The notes under the pieces: model-generated | What the model was told of the DNA's origin: nothing | Seen by the model: only the letters and a program-made list of their open reading frames with translations | Databases searched by the model: none | Shown: piece by piece, positions 1-10,512 of the stretch | How positions within the stretch are numbered: position 1 is the first letter of the stretch | How the letters are laid out: each line of letters opens with the position of its first letter | Made by a program: the position numbers and the translations under genes | Assembly (NCBI GenBank): GCA_028871055.1 | Contig: JAGWON010000013.1 | Coordinates: 44,196 to 108,195 of the forward strand | DNA length: 64,000 nt | Source of the DNA: Alphaproteobacteria bacterium | GTDB lineage: Bacteria > Pseudomonadota > Alphaproteobacteria > ATCC43930 > CGMCC-115725 | Reading direction: 5' to 3'

Positions 1-576
1 GCCGTCGACATCGCCATGCGCGCAATGCTGCGAAAGCACGGCCTCGACGATCGCACCGACGTCAGTATCATCGAGGCCCGGTTCCCCGCTATGCGGTCAT
101 TGCTGCAAGAGGCGAAGGTGGCCCTCATCCCGGCCGTAGAGCCCTTCGCGGCCGATCCGGAGCTGGAGAAAATCTCGCGCCCGTTGTTCACTCAGAAAGA
201 GGCCATCGGGCAAACCCAGATGATTATCCACGCGGCCCGCGAAGGCTTCCTCAAGAAGCACCGCGCGGCGATGACCGACATGCTGGAGGACATGCTGCGC
301 GTCCTCCATTTCTACACTGATCCGGCCCATCACGAGCAAGCAGTGCAAGTCGTGGCGAAGATCACGAAGCAGCCCACCGCGCGCTTTGAAAGCTGGCTCT
401 TCACCAAGCGAGACTACTACCGCAACCCCGACGGTCTTCCGAACCTCAAAGCCCTTCAAGCCAATATCACGACCGAGAGGGATCTAGGCTTTCTCAAGAC
501 GGCGATCGACATCAACAAATACGCCGATCTCAGCCTGGTCAGGACCGCTGCGAAGCGTCTCGCAAGCAAGACATAA
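1..576 (+). CDS. ABC transporter substrate-binding protein, C-terminal part (5' end outside window)
   Basis: The reading frame is open from the first base, so this is the last ~191 residues of a longer protein. The C-terminal pattern (a W-x-F-T element, a D-Y-Y-R-N element, then G-F-L-K-T and Y-A-D-L-S-L-V near the end) is what I associate with NMT1/SsuA-type periplasmic binding proteins of nitrate/sulfonate/taurine-like ABC importers. Its ligand cannot be told from this half. It lies just upstream of, and in line with, a DapA-family enzyme, so it may serve uptake of that enzyme's substrate; that is inference. The missing N-terminus should carry a signal peptide. Confidence 0.65.
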   Translation, partial: AVDIAMRAMLRKHGLDDRTDVSIIEARFPAMRSLLQEAKVALIPAVEPFAADPELEKISRPLFTQKEAIGQTQMIIHAAREGFLKKHRAAMTDMLEDMLRVLHFYTDPAHHEQAVQVVAKITKQPTARFESWLFTKRDYYRNPDGLPNLKALQANITTERDLGFLKTAIDINKYADLSLVRTAAKRLASKT

Positions 577-684
577 CGCGACGCGCGGCATGCCGCAGGC
601 ATGGAAAGACCTGCCCGCTTCCTCTTATTGCACGCTGGCCCGCGCGCGCCGATAATTGGGCGCCGTACCAGCACGGAGCGTTCG

Positions 685-1638
685 ATGCCGCGCCACGCAG
701 ATTACATACCGCACGGGGTGATTCCCGCCTGCATCTTGCCATTCGACGACGACTTTGCGATCGACGAGCAGGCATTTCGCCAGCACCTGCGCGACGTGGT
801 TGCGGTTCCGGGCCTTTCGGCGATCACCGTCAACGCCCATTCGACCGAGGTTGCGTCGTGCAGTTTCGATGAGCAACGCCGCGTGCTCGCCATCGCCGGC
901 GACGAGGTCGGCGATAAGCTTCCGATCATCAACGGCGTCTATGCCGAAGGCAGTCTCGAGGCGGCGCGCATTGCCCGCATGGCGCAGGATGGGGGCGCCT
1001 CAGCACTGCTGGTGTTCCCGCCCGGACCGTTCGCGCTTGGCCAGCGGTCGGCGATGGTGATCGACCACTTTCGTCGTATCGCCGACGTTTCTGACTTGCC
1101 GCTCATCGCATTTCAATACCCGCTGCGCTCCGGCCAAGGCTATCCGCTCGATACACTACTGCAACTCGTCGCTGCGGTGCCGACGGTCCGCGCGATCAAG
1201 GACTGGACGCCGAACGTGCCGCTGCACGAGCGCCAGATTCGCACGCTCCAGACGCTCGATCCACCGGTCAATGTCCTATCGACCAACAGTGCATGGCTGA
1301 TGAGCTCGCTGGTGCTGGGCTGCAAGGGTTTGCTGTCGGGCTCGGGCAGCGTGATCGCCAATCTGCAGGCGCGGCTCTGGCGGGCGGTGCAAGACAACGA
1401 TCTGGCCGAGGCGCGCCGGCTCAACGACAGCATCTGGCCTCTCGCCGAAGCGTTCTATGCCGATCCCTTCGTCGACATGCACAATCGCATGAAAGAGGCG
1501 CTGGTCCTGCTCGGCCGGCAGATACGCGCGGTTGTGCGGCCGCCGCTGGTCAAGCTCGGCGCCAGCGAGATCGCGCGCCTCAAGGTGGCGCTGATCGCCG
1601 CGGGCCTGTTGCAACCCGGAACGCGTGATGCCGCCTGA
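685..1638 (+). CDS. Dihydrodipicolinate synthase (DapA) family aldolase/lyase
   Basis: A 317-residue protein of the class I (Schiff-base) DapA/NAL superfamily TIM barrel. The family Tyr is in F-Q-Y-P (Y145) and the Schiff-base Lys in A-I-K-D-W (K172). The frame is open upstream to base 601, but I chose the ATG at 685: it has a GGAG about seven bases upstream and gives the normal family N-terminus (H-G-V-I-P-A). Such paralogues cleave or dehydrate many 2-oxo acid adducts, so true lysine-pathway DapA is not implied. It overlaps the next gene by 11 bases, so the two are probably co-translated. Substrate unknown. Confidence 0.8.
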   Translation: MPRHADYIPHGVIPACILPFDDDFAIDEQAFRQHLRDVVAVPGLSAITVNAHSTEVASCSFDEQRRVLAIAGDEVGDKLPIINGVYAEGSLEAARIARMAQDGGASALLVFPPGPFALGQRSAMVIDHFRRIADVSDLPLIAFQYPLRSGQGYPLDTLLQLVAAVPTVRAIKDWTPNVPLHERQIRTLQTLDPPVNVLSTNSAWLMSSLVLGCKGLLSGSGSVIANLQARLWRAVQDNDLAEARRLNDSIWPLAEAFYADPFVDMHNRMKEALVLLGRQIRAVVRPPLVKLGASEIARLKVALIAAGLLQPGTRDAA

Positions 1639-2581
1639 CGCCGACACACAGACACCCATAACACGCGAGGGCGGGCCGCAAGCCAAGCTGCGTACTGGCG
1701 TTGACGTAAGGCGCGCGGCGCGCCGCGGTTTCCTGCGCGGCACGACCGCGGGCCTGGCGTCCGGTTACATCCAAGGCAATCTTGCCATCCTGCCAGAGCG
1801 CGATGCCGATGATTTCCATCGCTTCTGCGCGCTCAATCCCAAGCCATGCCCCGTCATTGGCGTCGGCGCGCGCGGCGCACCCACCGTACCGGCGCTCGGC
1901 GCCGACCTTGATTTGCGCACCGATCTGCCGGGCTATCGCGTCTGGCGCGATGGCGAACTCGTCGATGAGCCGGACGATGTTCGCCGTTGGTGGCGCGACG
2001 ATCTCGTCGCGTTCGTCATCGGCTGCTCGTTCTCGTTCGAGGAAGCCCTGCTCGCTGCCGGGATACCGCTGCGGCACATCGCGCTCGGCTGCAACGTCGC
2101 GATGTACCGCACGAACATCGCCTGCGTTCCGGCCGGTCGGTTTGCCGGACCGATGGTGGTGTCGATGCGACCAATGCGGCCGGACGATGCGGCCCGCGCG
2201 ATCGAGATCACGGGCCAGGTGCCCGGCGCCCACGGCGCACCCGTTCACATTGGCGCGCCGGAAGCGATCGGCATTTCCGAACTGGCGAAGCCCGATTACG
2301 GCGACGCGATTGAGCCCGGTCCGGGTGAGGTGCCCGTGTTCTGGGCCTGCGGCGTGACACCGCAAGTTGCGATTGGCGCCGCCCGGCCCGACCTCGCCAT
2401 CACCCATGCGCCGGGCAAGATGCTGGTCACCGACCTGGTCAGGGACCCGCTCGCGTCGACTCGAATCGCGACGCAAAGGGTTGGCAGCGCCAATCGCGTC
2501 CTAGCGGTTGAGCCACCGCCGCGCGAAGCCGAGCAATCCTTGCGGCATGAAGATCACCATGGCGATAAAAATGACCCCTAG
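1628..2581 (+). CDS. D-glutamate cyclase-like / putative hydro-lyase (DUF1445 family)
   Basis: 317 residues. The core from [19 protein letters not shown] through [12 protein letters not shown] is typical of the DUF1445 family (bacterial YcsI-like proteins; the domain is also in mammalian D-glutamate cyclase). A GTG at 1625 abuts the ATG chosen at 1628. Family members are usually about 260-270 residues; this one has ~30 extra N-terminal residues and ~40 at the C-terminus (rich in R, H, E, D). The C-terminal tail is read from DNA that also encodes the end of livM on the other strand, an 81-base convergent overlap. Substrate is not shown by the sequence. Confidence 0.75.
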   Translation: MPPDADTQTPITREGGPQAKLRTGVDVRRAARRGFLRGTTAGLASGYIQGNLAILPERDADDFHRFCALNPKPCPVIGVGARGAPTVPALGADLDLRTDLPGYRVWRDGELVDEPDDVRRWWRDDLVAFVIGCSFSFEEALLAAGIPLRHIALGCNVAMYRTNIACVPAGRFAGPMVVSMRPMRPDDAARAIEITGQVPGAHGAPVHIGAPEAIGISELAKPDYGDAIEPGPGEVPVFWACGVTPQVAIGAARPDLAITHAPGKMLVTDLVRDPLASTRIATQRVGSANRVLAVEPPPREAEQSLRHEDHHGDKNDP

Positions 2582-3454
2582 CGGAATCAGGTAGTATTCC
2601 GTGAAGAAGCGCGACAGGGCCTCGCGCAGCAGCAGGAAGAATGCGGCACCGACGATCGGCCCGACCAGCGTGCCGATCCCGCCCATGACGTTGTAGATGA
2701 CGGTCTCGCCGGAAACCAGGAAGAAGACGAAATCCGCCGCGGCGAACTCGTTCTGCAGCGCATAGAGAACGCCGGCCAGGCCAGCGAACACGCCGGAAAG
2801 CATCACGGCCACTATCTTGTAGTGCTCGACGTGGTAGCCGATTGCCCGCGTGCGGCCCTCGTTCTCGCGGATGGCCTGCAGCACCATGCCGAACGGCGAT
2901 CGCGTGATGCGCCGCAGCACGAGATACGACAGGGCGACCACCGCCAGGACGAACCAATGCATCGTGGTCGGCGTGAAGCGCACGACATAGAGCCCGGGAA
3001 CGCCGAGCCCCGGCCGAGTGAAGGTAAGGCCGTTCTCGCCGCCCGTCACGCTCGTCCAGGTGAAGATGATGACGTAGAAGATTTGCGAGAAAATCAGGGT
3101 CGTGATCGCGAAGTAGATATCGCGCAGCCGTGTCGAGAAAAAGGCGACGAACCCTGCGACGAGGGCGGCGGCGGCGAGGCCGAGCGCGATCGCCAAGAAA
3201 AGATTGGGCGGCGCGACCAAGAGCAGCGCGGCCGCCGCGCCGTAGACGCCAAGACCGAAAAACGCCGAGTGGCCGAACGAGATCAGGCCGGTGTAGCCGA
3301 TCAGGAGATCCGACGACATCGCGAGCAAGCCCCAGATTAGGATTTCCGTCACGAAGTGCCGCCAGAAAGGCGGCAGCACGAGGGGCGCCGCGGCGAGCAG
3401 CGCCACAATCACCGCAAACCCGATCCAGAATGACCGCGTGTCACGCTTGGTCAT
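2501..3454 (-). CDS. livM: Branched-chain amino-acid-type ABC transporter permease LivM
   Basis: 317-residue polytopic inner-membrane permease. Family signatures include the [14 protein letters not shown] segment near the N-terminus and the E-N-E-x-R-x-x-A-I-G-Y loop that contacts the ATPases. The start at 3454 gives an N-terminus of [10 protein letters not shown] and overlaps the livH stop by four bases (ATGA), the coupling usual in these operons. It works with LivH, LivF, LivG and the binding protein upstream. HAAT-family systems also carry urea, short amides and aromatic acids, so the substrate need not be Leu/Ile/Val. Its 3' end overlaps the convergent DUF1445 gene. Confidence 0.93.
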   Translation of the reverse strand: MTKRDTRSFWIGFAVIVALLAAAPLVLPPFWRHFVTEILIWGLLAMSSDLLIGYTGLISFGHSAFFGLGVYGAAAALLLVAPPNLFLAIALGLAAAALVAGFVAFFSTRLRDIYFAITTLIFSQIFYVIIFTWTSVTGGENGLTFTRPGLGVPGLYVVRFTPTTMHWFVLAVVALSYLVLRRITRSPFGMVLQAIRENEGRTRAIGYHVEHYKIVAVMLSGVFAGLAGVLYALQNEFAAADFVFFLVSGETVIYNVMGGIGTLVGPIVGAAFFLLLREALSRFFTEYYLIPLGVIFIAMVIFMPQGLLGFARRWLNR

Positions 3455-4323
3455 CTTGACGCCGATCCGAAGAGGCCCGTAGGCCGGAACAACAGGGTGA
3501 GGATCAACACGACGAACGAGACGATAATCGCCTGCGACGGGCTCACCCAGATCGAGGCGTAGGATTCGAGCAGGCTGACGAAAATCGCGGCGGCGATCGA
3601 TCCGCCGAAGCTGCCCATGCCGCCGACGACGACGACAATGAAGGCCTTGAGGACCCAGGGGAGCCCCATATACGGCTCCACGCCGACCAAAGGACCGAAC
3701 AGCACGCCGCTCGCCGCGGCCATGGCCGCGCCGATTGCGAACACGCCCGTGTGCACCCAGGGCACGGGAATCCCCATGGCCTGCGCCATCACACGGTCCT
3801 GCGTCGTGGCGCGGATCCAGATCCCGTACCGGCCGAATTTGAGGAACAGCCAGAAGGCGCCGATGATCGCGGCCGACGCCACGGCGATCACCAGCCGGTA
3901 CCAGGGGTATTCGAGATACAAGAGATGGAACTGGCCGGAGACCGGCTCGGCGATCTTGCGCGAGATCGGGCCGAACTGCCACAACGCGTAATTCTGCAGC
4001 ACCAGCGAGGCGCCGAAGGTCGCAAGGATCGTGGTGAGCGGATCGCGCCCGATCAGCGGGCGGAGGGTGACGATCTGCAGCGCGGCGCCGATCAGCGCGA
4101 CGACGAGCGAGGCGGTCGTCAGCGCCAGCAGGAAGCTGCCGGTCGACGCCAGCACGAGCACGCCGATATAGGCGCCCAGCATGAATAGCTCGCCATGCGC
4201 GAAGTTCACCACGTCCATGATGCCGAAGATCAGCGTGAGACCCGACGCCACCAGCGCCAGGATCATCCCGGTGACGATGCCGTTGACCGTCTGGACGACG
4301 ATGAGGTCCCAGGGAATCGCCAC
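3451..4323 (-). CDS. livH: Branched-chain amino-acid-type ABC transporter permease LivH
   Basis: 290 residues, almost entirely hydrophobic helices. The family segment L-T-L-I-F-G-I-M-D-V-V-N-F-A-H-G-E is at about residues 29-45, and the Q-D-R-x-M-A-Q-A-M-G-I cytoplasmic loop that docks the ATPase is in the second half. It is the second permease of the liv operon, three bases after livF and coupled to livM by ATGA. Transport specificity is set by the binding protein, not by this subunit. Confidence 0.93.
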   Translation of the reverse strand: MAIPWDLIVVQTVNGIVTGMILALVASGLTLIFGIMDVVNFAHGELFMLGAYIGVLVLASTGSFLLALTTASLVVALIGAALQIVTLRPLIGRDPLTTILATFGASLVLQNYALWQFGPISRKIAEPVSGQFHLLYLEYPWYRLVIAVASAAIIGAFWLFLKFGRYGIWIRATTQDRVMAQAMGIPVPWVHTGVFAIGAAMAAASGVLFGPLVGVEPYMGLPWVLKAFIVVVVGGMGSFGGSIAAAIFVSLLESYASIWVSPSQAIIVSFVVLILTLLFRPTGLFGSASR

Positions 4324-4326
4324 GGT

Positions 4327-5060
<734 letters not shown>

Positions 5061-5064
<4 letters not shown>

Positions 5065-5852
5065 ATCTTGAGATAGACTTCCTGGACCCTCGGATTGCGC
5101 TGGATTTCGGCAGGCGCGCCTTCAGCCAGCACCTGGCCGTAGTGCAGTACCGTGATGCGGTCGGCGAGCCCCATCACCACCTGCATGTCGTGCTCGACGA
5201 TCAGGATGGTGAGGTCCTTGGCGATGCGGCGCACCAGCTCCATCGTGTCGCGGGTCTCGGCCGCGCTCATGCCGGCTGTCGGCTCGTCGAGGCACAGGAC
5301 CGTGGGTTTGGTGGCGAGCGCGATGCCGATCTCGAGATTGCGCTGCTCGCCATGCGACAGATTCGCGGCCAGTTCGTTCGCCTTCATCAGCAGTCCGACC
5401 GCGTCGAGGACCGCCTCCGCCTCTGCGATGAGATCGTGGTACGCGCGGTAGTGCCTGAGCATGCTCCAGCGGTGGCGGCGCGACTGGGCGGCGATGCGGA
5501 CGTTCTCGAGGGTGGTCACGTTCGGGAGGATGTTGGTGATCTGGTAGGACCGCGCGATACCCTTTTGCGAGATACGGTCAGGACCCAGGTCGGTGATGTC
5601 GTCGCCGCCGAACAGGATCCGTCCCGCGGTTGGCCGCAGGACGCCCGTCAGGCAATTGAAGAACGTGCTCTTGCCGGCGCCATTCGGTCCGATGACGGCG
5701 CGCAGCTCGCCGCGCTGCAACTCGAAATTGACGCCGTTCAAGGCCGTCAGGCCGTCGAAGCGGACGGTCAGGTCCTCCGTGCGGAGAACAGACGTTGCTG
5801 CCGCCCCTCGGCCGCCAACGGCCGAGGGGCGCACGTCCGGTAAAGGGCCCAC
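5061..5852 (-). CDS. livG: Branched-chain amino-acid-type ABC transporter ATPase LivG
   Basis: 263-residue ABC ATPase. Walker A GPNGAGKST is at 55-63, the signature is the LivG-type LSHGEQR (165-171), and Walker B ends in L-D-E near residue 190 with I-V-E-H-D-M further on. The frame opens at a GTG (5852), 13 bases after the binding-protein stop. The first ~20 residues (A/G-rich) lie before the conserved domain and the exact start is uncertain. It pairs with LivF as a heterodimeric motor. Confidence 0.92.
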
Positions 5853-5865
5853 GATCGACGACGAC

Positions 5866-7155
5866 TTAGGCGGGCATCGTGCACATCGACGGATACACGG
5901 TCTTGTCGGCCGGCACCGCCTCGATGAGGTGATACTTGCCGCCTTTGATCTGGTAGATGAACTCGGTCAAGAAGGCCTGGTGGTCTTCCTTGCGCAGGAA
6001 TTTGTCGCCCTGCGGGAAGTCGTCGCTCAGTTTCATGTGCAAGCCTTCGAGCGCCGCGATCAGCTTGTTCGAGTCCTTGCGACCGGTGAAGCCGGACTTC
6101 TCCATGCCCAGCTTGAGGCAATTCATCGCCTCGTAGTTGGACTGCACGTAACGGTCGGGGACCGGCGCCTGCGGCGCAACCGTCTTGAGCCGCTTGGCCG
6201 CTTCCGCGAAGAAGCGCCGGTTATAGGGATTGTCGAGGGGCCCCTGGAAAACCGGAATGTAACGGTCGATGCCGTAGAAGCCCTCGATCTTGTTGCCGAG
6301 CGCGGGCAGGTTGCTCGGCACGGCGATCGCACCGTCGCCCGCGAACTTGTACTTCTTGGTAAGGCCCAGATCGTAGGCCTGGTTGCCGAGCGTCACGCCG
6401 TCTTTGCCGAAGAAGATGCCGAACAGGCCGTCGAAATTGCCCGTGATCTTGGACAGGAATGGCGTCATGTCGGCGGTGCCGATCGGAATGCCCGTGGCGC
6501 CGACGACCTCGCCGCCGTGCTTCTTGATCCCCTCGGCATAGGCGTCGCGCGTCGACTGGCCCCACGAATAGTCTGCGTAGACGATGTGCCATTTCTTCCC
6601 GAGCTTGACCAGCTCCGGGCCGAAGGCCACGGCTTGCGCCGGCGCGGCGTCGAACGGACGGAACGTATACTTGTTGCAGGCGCTGCCGGTGATCGTGGTG
6701 TCGAGGCAAACGCTGATCATGTTGACGATCTTGTTTTGCGCCCACACCGGCATGCAGGCGAGGCAGACGTTGGACAGGAATCCGCCGCACGAGACGTCGA
6801 CCTCGTCCTCCTCCACCAGCTTCTGCGCCTTGCGGCGGCCGACATCGGGTTTCGATTCGTCGTCCTCGATGATCAGTTGGACCGGCCGGCCATGGATGCC
6901 GCCCGTCTTGTTGATCCGATCCACGGCCATCTGCAGGCCGACGATGGATGTCTTGCCGCCGGGCGCCGCCGGCCCTGTCAACGGCTGCAGCGAGCCGACC
7001 TTGAACGGCTTCTCCGCCCCGAACGCCGCGCGCCACGGCGCCGGCACCAGCATGGTCGCGCCCAAAATACCACCACCCCATCCGACCAGGCGCCGGCGCG
7101 TCACCTTGCCGCTGTACCAGAAGTCTTCATTATCGTCGTTCCATGTTTTGGTCAT
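5866..7155 (-). CDS. ABC transporter substrate-binding protein (LivK / Peripla_BP_6 type), Tat-like signal
   Basis: 429 residues. The first ~47 residues form an export signal with R-R-R-L-V-G-W-G-G-G and a hydrophobic stretch ending in A-A-F-G-A, which looks like a twin-arginine signal. The mature part starts K-P-F-K-V-G-S-L-Q-P-L-T-G, the usual start of type-I amino-acid/amide receptors. A strong GGGAGG lies upstream of the ATG. It is the first gene of the liv operon, so it is the likely specificity subunit. Four or more cysteines in the mature protein (including a C-L-A-C-M run) are unusual for this family and may form disulfides. Confidence 0.88.
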   Translation of the reverse strand: MTKTWNDDNEDFWYSGKVTRRRLVGWGGGILGATMLVPAPWRAAFGAEKPFKVGSLQPLTGPAAPGGKTSIVGLQMAVDRINKTGGIHGRPVQLIIEDDESKPDVGRRKAQKLVEEDEVDVSCGGFLSNVCLACMPVWAQNKIVNMISVCLDTTITGSACNKYTFRPFDAAPAQAVAFGPELVKLGKKWHIVYADYSWGQSTRDAYAEGIKKHGGEVVGATGIPIGTADMTPFLSKITGNFDGLFGIFFGKDGVTLGNQAYDLGLTKKYKFAGDGAIAVPSNLPALGNKIEGFYGIDRYIPVFQGPLDNPYNRRFFAEAAKRLKTVAPQAPVPDRYVQSNYEAMNCLKLGMEKSGFTGRKDSNKLIAALEGLHMKLSDDFPQGDKFLRKEDHQAFLTEFIYQIKGGKYHLIEAVPADKTVYPSMCTMPA

Positions 7156-7226
7156 TGTGACCTCCCTCCCAAGACGTTTTCGTCATCGTTGTCATCCGGT
7201 TCGCACCGGCCGTCACGTTGCTCGAT

Positions 7227-8105
7227 TCATCCCGCAACCTTGACATGGGTATCGCGCTCGCTCTTGTGCCCGAACTCTTCGGAAAGCCGGTCGGCAGCCG
7301 CGCGAACCGCGCGGGCATGATTGTGCAACGCGTGATTCGACAGGCGCCAGACCGGGCCGGACATGCCGATGGCGCCAACGACCTGGCCGGTGAAGTCGCT
7401 CACCGACAGCGCCACGCACCGGACTTCGGCGTCGAATTCGCCGTTGTCGAACGCGATGCCGGTTCGGCGCGCCTCGGCGATTTCGCGCCGGAGCAGGCCG
7501 GCATCGGTGATCGATTTCGGCGTGTAGGCCTTGAGCTCGGCGCGCGCGAGGAAGCGATCGACTTGGTCCGGCGGCAAGCCCGCGAGAATCGCCTTGCCGA
7601 GCGCCGTGCAATGAGCCGGCCGCACCACCCCCGCCCGATCGATCAACTGGAACGCGCCCGAGCCGGCGGTGCGCGCAAGCACCATCACCGAGTCGCCCAT
7701 ACGCACCGCGAAATGCGCGCTCTCGCCGGTTGCGCGCGACAGATCTTCGAGCACCGGAGTCGCCAGGCTCGTCATCTCGATTTCGTCGAGCGCACCGGCC
7801 GCCAGGGCGAACAGCGGGCGGCCGATGCGATAGCGCTTGCTGTCCTTGAGCTGCCGCACGTAGCCGAGCGAGACCAGAGTCCTGACCAAGTGGAACGTCG
7901 TACTGCTGTGCAGGGCGACGCGCCGGCTCAGCTCCGCGAGGCCGACACCCTCGCGATTCCGGGCAATCTCTTCCAGGATCGCGAACGCGCGGCCGATCGA
8001 CTGCACGCCGCCGCGCTGGCGGTCTTCGGCATCCTGATCGGCGGCATCGGCATCAACCGCGGCATGCGGCTGGGTCGCGGCGGCCGTCTTGGTTCGCGGC
8101 TTCAC
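7227..8105 (-). CDS. IclR-family transcriptional regulator
   Basis: 292 residues from a GTG at 8105. I prefer this to the upstream ATGs at 8174/8171, which lie inside the cupin gene, because GGAGG sits seven bases before the GTG. A winged-helix HTH (~34-95, G-V-Q-S-I-G-R-A-F-A-I-L onward) is followed by an IclR effector domain with A-L-G-K-A-I-L-A-G-L and the late D-N-G-E-F-D-A-E-V-R-C-V-A segment. A low-complexity A/D/T/Q tail precedes the HTH. It is the last gene of an operon with the cupin and TPP enzyme, next to the liv operon, and is the likely local effector-responsive regulator of both. Confidence 0.88.
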   Translation of the reverse strand: MKPRTKTAAATQPHAAVDADAADQDAEDRQRGGVQSIGRAFAILEEIARNREGVGLAELSRRVALHSSTTFHLVRTLVSLGYVRQLKDSKRYRIGRPLFALAAGALDEIEMTSLATPVLEDLSRATGESAHFAVRMGDSVMVLARTAGSGAFQLIDRAGVVRPAHCTALGKAILAGLPPDQVDRFLARAELKAYTPKSITDAGLLRREIAEARRTGIAFDNGEFDAEVRCVALSVSDFTGQVVGAIGMSGPVWRLSNHALHNHARAVRAAADRLSEEFGHKSERDTHVKVAG

Positions 8106-8133
8106 GGTCGTGCCTCCGCTTCGAACATCGGCC

Positions 8134-8577
8134 TCACGATCGAGTCTCTCCAGTCGGCGGTGGCCGCTCATCATCGCTGGCCGGCGCCGTTACGACAATG
8201 AACACCAGATCGGTGAGCCCGGAATTGTATATCGCGTGCTCGACGCCCGGCGGAATGAAGATCACATCATGGCGGCGGACGACGCGCCGCTTGCCGTCGA
8301 TCTCCATCGTGCCCTCGCCCTCGAGCACGTGATAGACCTGCTCCTGGATCTTGTGCTTATGCGGCGCGACATAGGCCATCGGCTGATAGCACGAGATCCG
8401 ATGGTCGACGTGGATCGAGCCCTTGTTCTCGGGCATGACCAAGGGCTTCGACAGCGCGCCGCCGAAATGGTCCGGAAATTGGCGCCATGGCACGTCGGCG
8501 ACGTTCTCGATGCTGGCCCGGCGTGGCCGCGACTTCCGCGCCGGCTTTCCCGTCGTCTTGGCCTTTCGCGCGGGCAT
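8134..8577 (-). CDS. Cupin-domain protein
   Basis: 147 residues. After a basic N-terminus (~20 residues, many K/R) there is one small beta-barrel cupin. Motif 1 includes H-K-H-K-I-Q-E-Q-V-Y-H-V-L-E-G-E-G, giving two His and a Glu as metal ligands, and motif 2 is P-P-G-V-E-H-A. Single-domain cupins may be isomerases, dioxygenases or small-molecule sensors; nothing here picks one. It lies three bases downstream of the TPP enzyme and just before the IclR regulator. Confidence 0.8.
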   Translation of the reverse strand: MPARKAKTTGKPARKSRPRRASIENVADVPWRQFPDHFGGALSKPLVMPENKGSIHVDHRISCYQPMAYVAPHKHKIQEQVYHVLEGEGTMEIDGKRRVVRRHDVIFIPPGVEHAIYNSGLTDLVFIVVTAPASDDERPPPTGETRS

Positions 8578-8580
8578 CGA

Positions 8581-10380
8581 TCAATCCTCCCCGGCGGGAA
8601 CGGGAGCCACGAACGGCCTACCGAAGACCGGTTCCTTGTGTGGGATCGGCGGAAGCGCCCAGGTCCCGATTGCCGGCGGCCGAACATTGGCGTCGACGTG
8701 CACGTCGATCAAATATGGCTTGTTCAACTTGATCGCGTGCTCGAGCGCGCCCTTGAAATCCTGCGACTTGGTGATGGTCGCCGCCTCGACGCCGCACGCG
8801 CGCGCCCAGGCGGCGAAGTCGGGGTTGTACGGCCGGTTGTTGGCGCCGCGATAGAACGCCGTGCCGAGCTCGCGGCCGTCGAACAAACCGTACTGGATGT
8901 CGCGGATCGCCGCCCAGGCGAAGTTGTTCCACACCACCCAGACGCAGGGAATGTCATACTCGACCGCTGTGCACAGCACATGCGGCACCATGGTGAAGCC
9001 GCCGTCGCCGCACACCGCGATGCACGGCCGGTCGGGCGCCGCGAGTTTGGCGCCAAGAATGGCGCTCGGCCCGAAGCCCATGCCCGAGAAACCCCAGGTG
9101 TTGAGCATGGTCCGCGACTGCCGCGCCTCCCAAAACTGCATGTACCAGTTGTGATGCACGCCGGAATCGAGCGACAGAATGGCTTCGTCGGGCAGCACGG
9201 CGCGGCAATCGGCGACGATGCGCTCGGGCCGGATCGGCGTTGCGTGGATGTCGAAGGTCGGCCGGATATAGGCCTCCCACTCGCTCTTCCACCGTGCGAT
9301 CTCCGATTGCCACGGCTTGAGACGGCCGCCCTTCGGCACCTTGCGCCGAACGAGCTCGGCTATGAGCTGACCGAGGAACGTGCGCGCGTCCGCCAAGATG
9401 GCAAGATCGGGCGTGTAATTGCGGCCCAGCTCCGCATGGTCGACATCGATGTGTATCAACTTGGCCGCCGGGAAGTTCCAGGAATATCCCGGCAGCCACG
9501 ACGATGCCGATCGGTCGTCGAAGCGCGCGCCGATCGCGAGCACGAGGTCGGCGTGCCGGCCGGCTTGATTCGCCGGGAAGGTGCCGTTGCGACCAATGAA
9601 TCCCAGCGACAGCGGATCGCGCATGTCGAGGCAGCCCATGCCGTTGGGCGAGCTCAGCACTGGAATGCAGAGCCAATGGACGAACTCGGTCAGTTCGGTG
9701 CCCGCCTCCGCCAGGGTGACGCCGTGACCGATGAAGATGACCGGCTTGGCCGCCGCGAGGATCATATCGGCAGTGCGTGCAACGTCCTCGGGCGCCGCGC
9801 CGCTGCGGCGAACGTTGAAGCCTCCGCTTGCGGGCTCGAGCGCGACCTCGGCCTCCTCCTGAAAGAGATTGAACGGAACATCGACGTTCACTGGCCCCGG
9901 CCGACCGGTGTTCATGGTGAGAGCCGCCTGGCGCAGCGCCAGCGGCAGCATCTCGACGCGCGTCGGCTGGAAGCTGCGCTTCACCACCGGCCGGACGACG
10001 TTGGGAAAATCGGCCTGGTTGTGCCGATTCAGTTCCTGGAAAGGTCCCCGATTGAACTGCGAGGTCGGCACGTTGGCGGTAATCGCCAGCAACGCCGAAG
10101 AATCCGTCTGCGCGACGGCCAGCGACATGATCAGATTGGACGAGCCCGGCCCGCACGACGTCAGCGTCGCAACCGCCTGGTGTTTGACCCGAAAATATCC
10201 GTCCGCCATGTGGCCGGCGGTCTGCTCGTGGCGGGGCGACACCAACTTGATTTTGTCGCGCACGTCGTAGAGCGCGTCGAGCATGCCGACGTTGCCGTGA
10301 CCGCAGATGCCAAAGAGATAGGGAATCTTTTCGCTGATCAGAAACTCCGCGATGAGTTCCCCTCCTTTCATGCGGATCAT
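8581..10380 (-). CDS. Thiamine-pyrophosphate enzyme, acetolactate synthase large-subunit-like
   Basis: 599 residues. The N-terminal Pyr domain carries the activating Glu in P-R-H-E-Q-T-A-G-H-M-A-D-G (E52), a central domain follows, and the C-terminal PP domain has G-D-G-G-F-T-M-V-P and an N-N-F segment for Mg-TPP. I chose the ATG at 10380 because GGGAGGG lies nine bases before it; the open frame runs further upstream but without a ribosome site. No small regulatory subunit follows, unlike ilvI/ilvN at 20 kb, and the neighbours are a cupin and an IclR regulator. That points to a catabolic carboligase or decarboxylase rather than valine synthesis. Substrate unknown. Confidence 0.85.
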   Translation of the reverse strand: MIRMKGGELIAEFLISEKIPYLFGICGHGNVGMLDALYDVRDKIKLVSPRHEQTAGHMADGYFRVKHQAVATLTSCGPGSSNLIMSLAVAQTDSSALLAITANVPTSQFNRGPFQELNRHNQADFPNVVRPVVKRSFQPTRVEMLPLALRQAALTMNTGRPGPVNVDVPFNLFQEEAEVALEPASGGFNVRRSGAAPEDVARTADMILAAAKPVIFIGHGVTLAEAGTELTEFVHWLCIPVLSSPNGMGCLDMRDPLSLGFIGRNGTFPANQAGRHADLVLAIGARFDDRSASSWLPGYSWNFPAAKLIHIDVDHAELGRNYTPDLAILADARTFLGQLIAELVRRKVPKGGRLKPWQSEIARWKSEWEAYIRPTFDIHATPIRPERIVADCRAVLPDEAILSLDSGVHHNWYMQFWEARQSRTMLNTWGFSGMGFGPSAILGAKLAAPDRPCIAVCGDGGFTMVPHVLCTAVEYDIPCVWVVWNNFAWAAIRDIQYGLFDGRELGTAFYRGANNRPYNPDFAAWARACGVEAATITKSQDFKGALEHAIKLNKPYLIDVHVDANVRPPAIGTWALPPIPHKEPVFGRPFVAPVPAGED

Positions 10381-10483
10381 CGGCCTGCGCCCTCCCTCGG
10401 ATCGTGCGCCGGCGCCCACGCAAAGTGCCCAATGCGCCGCCGGCATCATCCAGCTTGTCACGCGATCCGCCGCTTGTTGGTAT

Positions 10484-10512
10484 TCTATAATATGGCATGT
10501 CAACCGACAATG
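10484..10512 (-). promoter_or_regulatory. Predicted sigma70-type promoter for the TPP enzyme-cupin-iclR operon
   Basis: On the minus strand, TTGTCG is followed after 17 bases by TAGAAT, about 100 bases before the TPP-enzyme start. The -10 region lies inside a 20-base partly symmetric element (10478-10497, pattern TG-n2-AT-n2-TATA-n2-AT-n2-CA), which could be an operator for the IclR protein of this operon. Placement is by eye only. Confidence 0.35.

Noticed and set aside
8106..8174. Upstream ATG starts for the IclR gene
   Set aside because: They fall within the cupin coding region and have no ribosome site, whereas the GTG at 8105 has GGAGG at ideal spacing.
8581..10380. Calling the TPP enzyme ilvB
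   Set aside because: No regulatory subunit follows, it is grouped with a cupin and IclR, and a full ilvI-ilvN pair exists at 19.6-21.9 kb.
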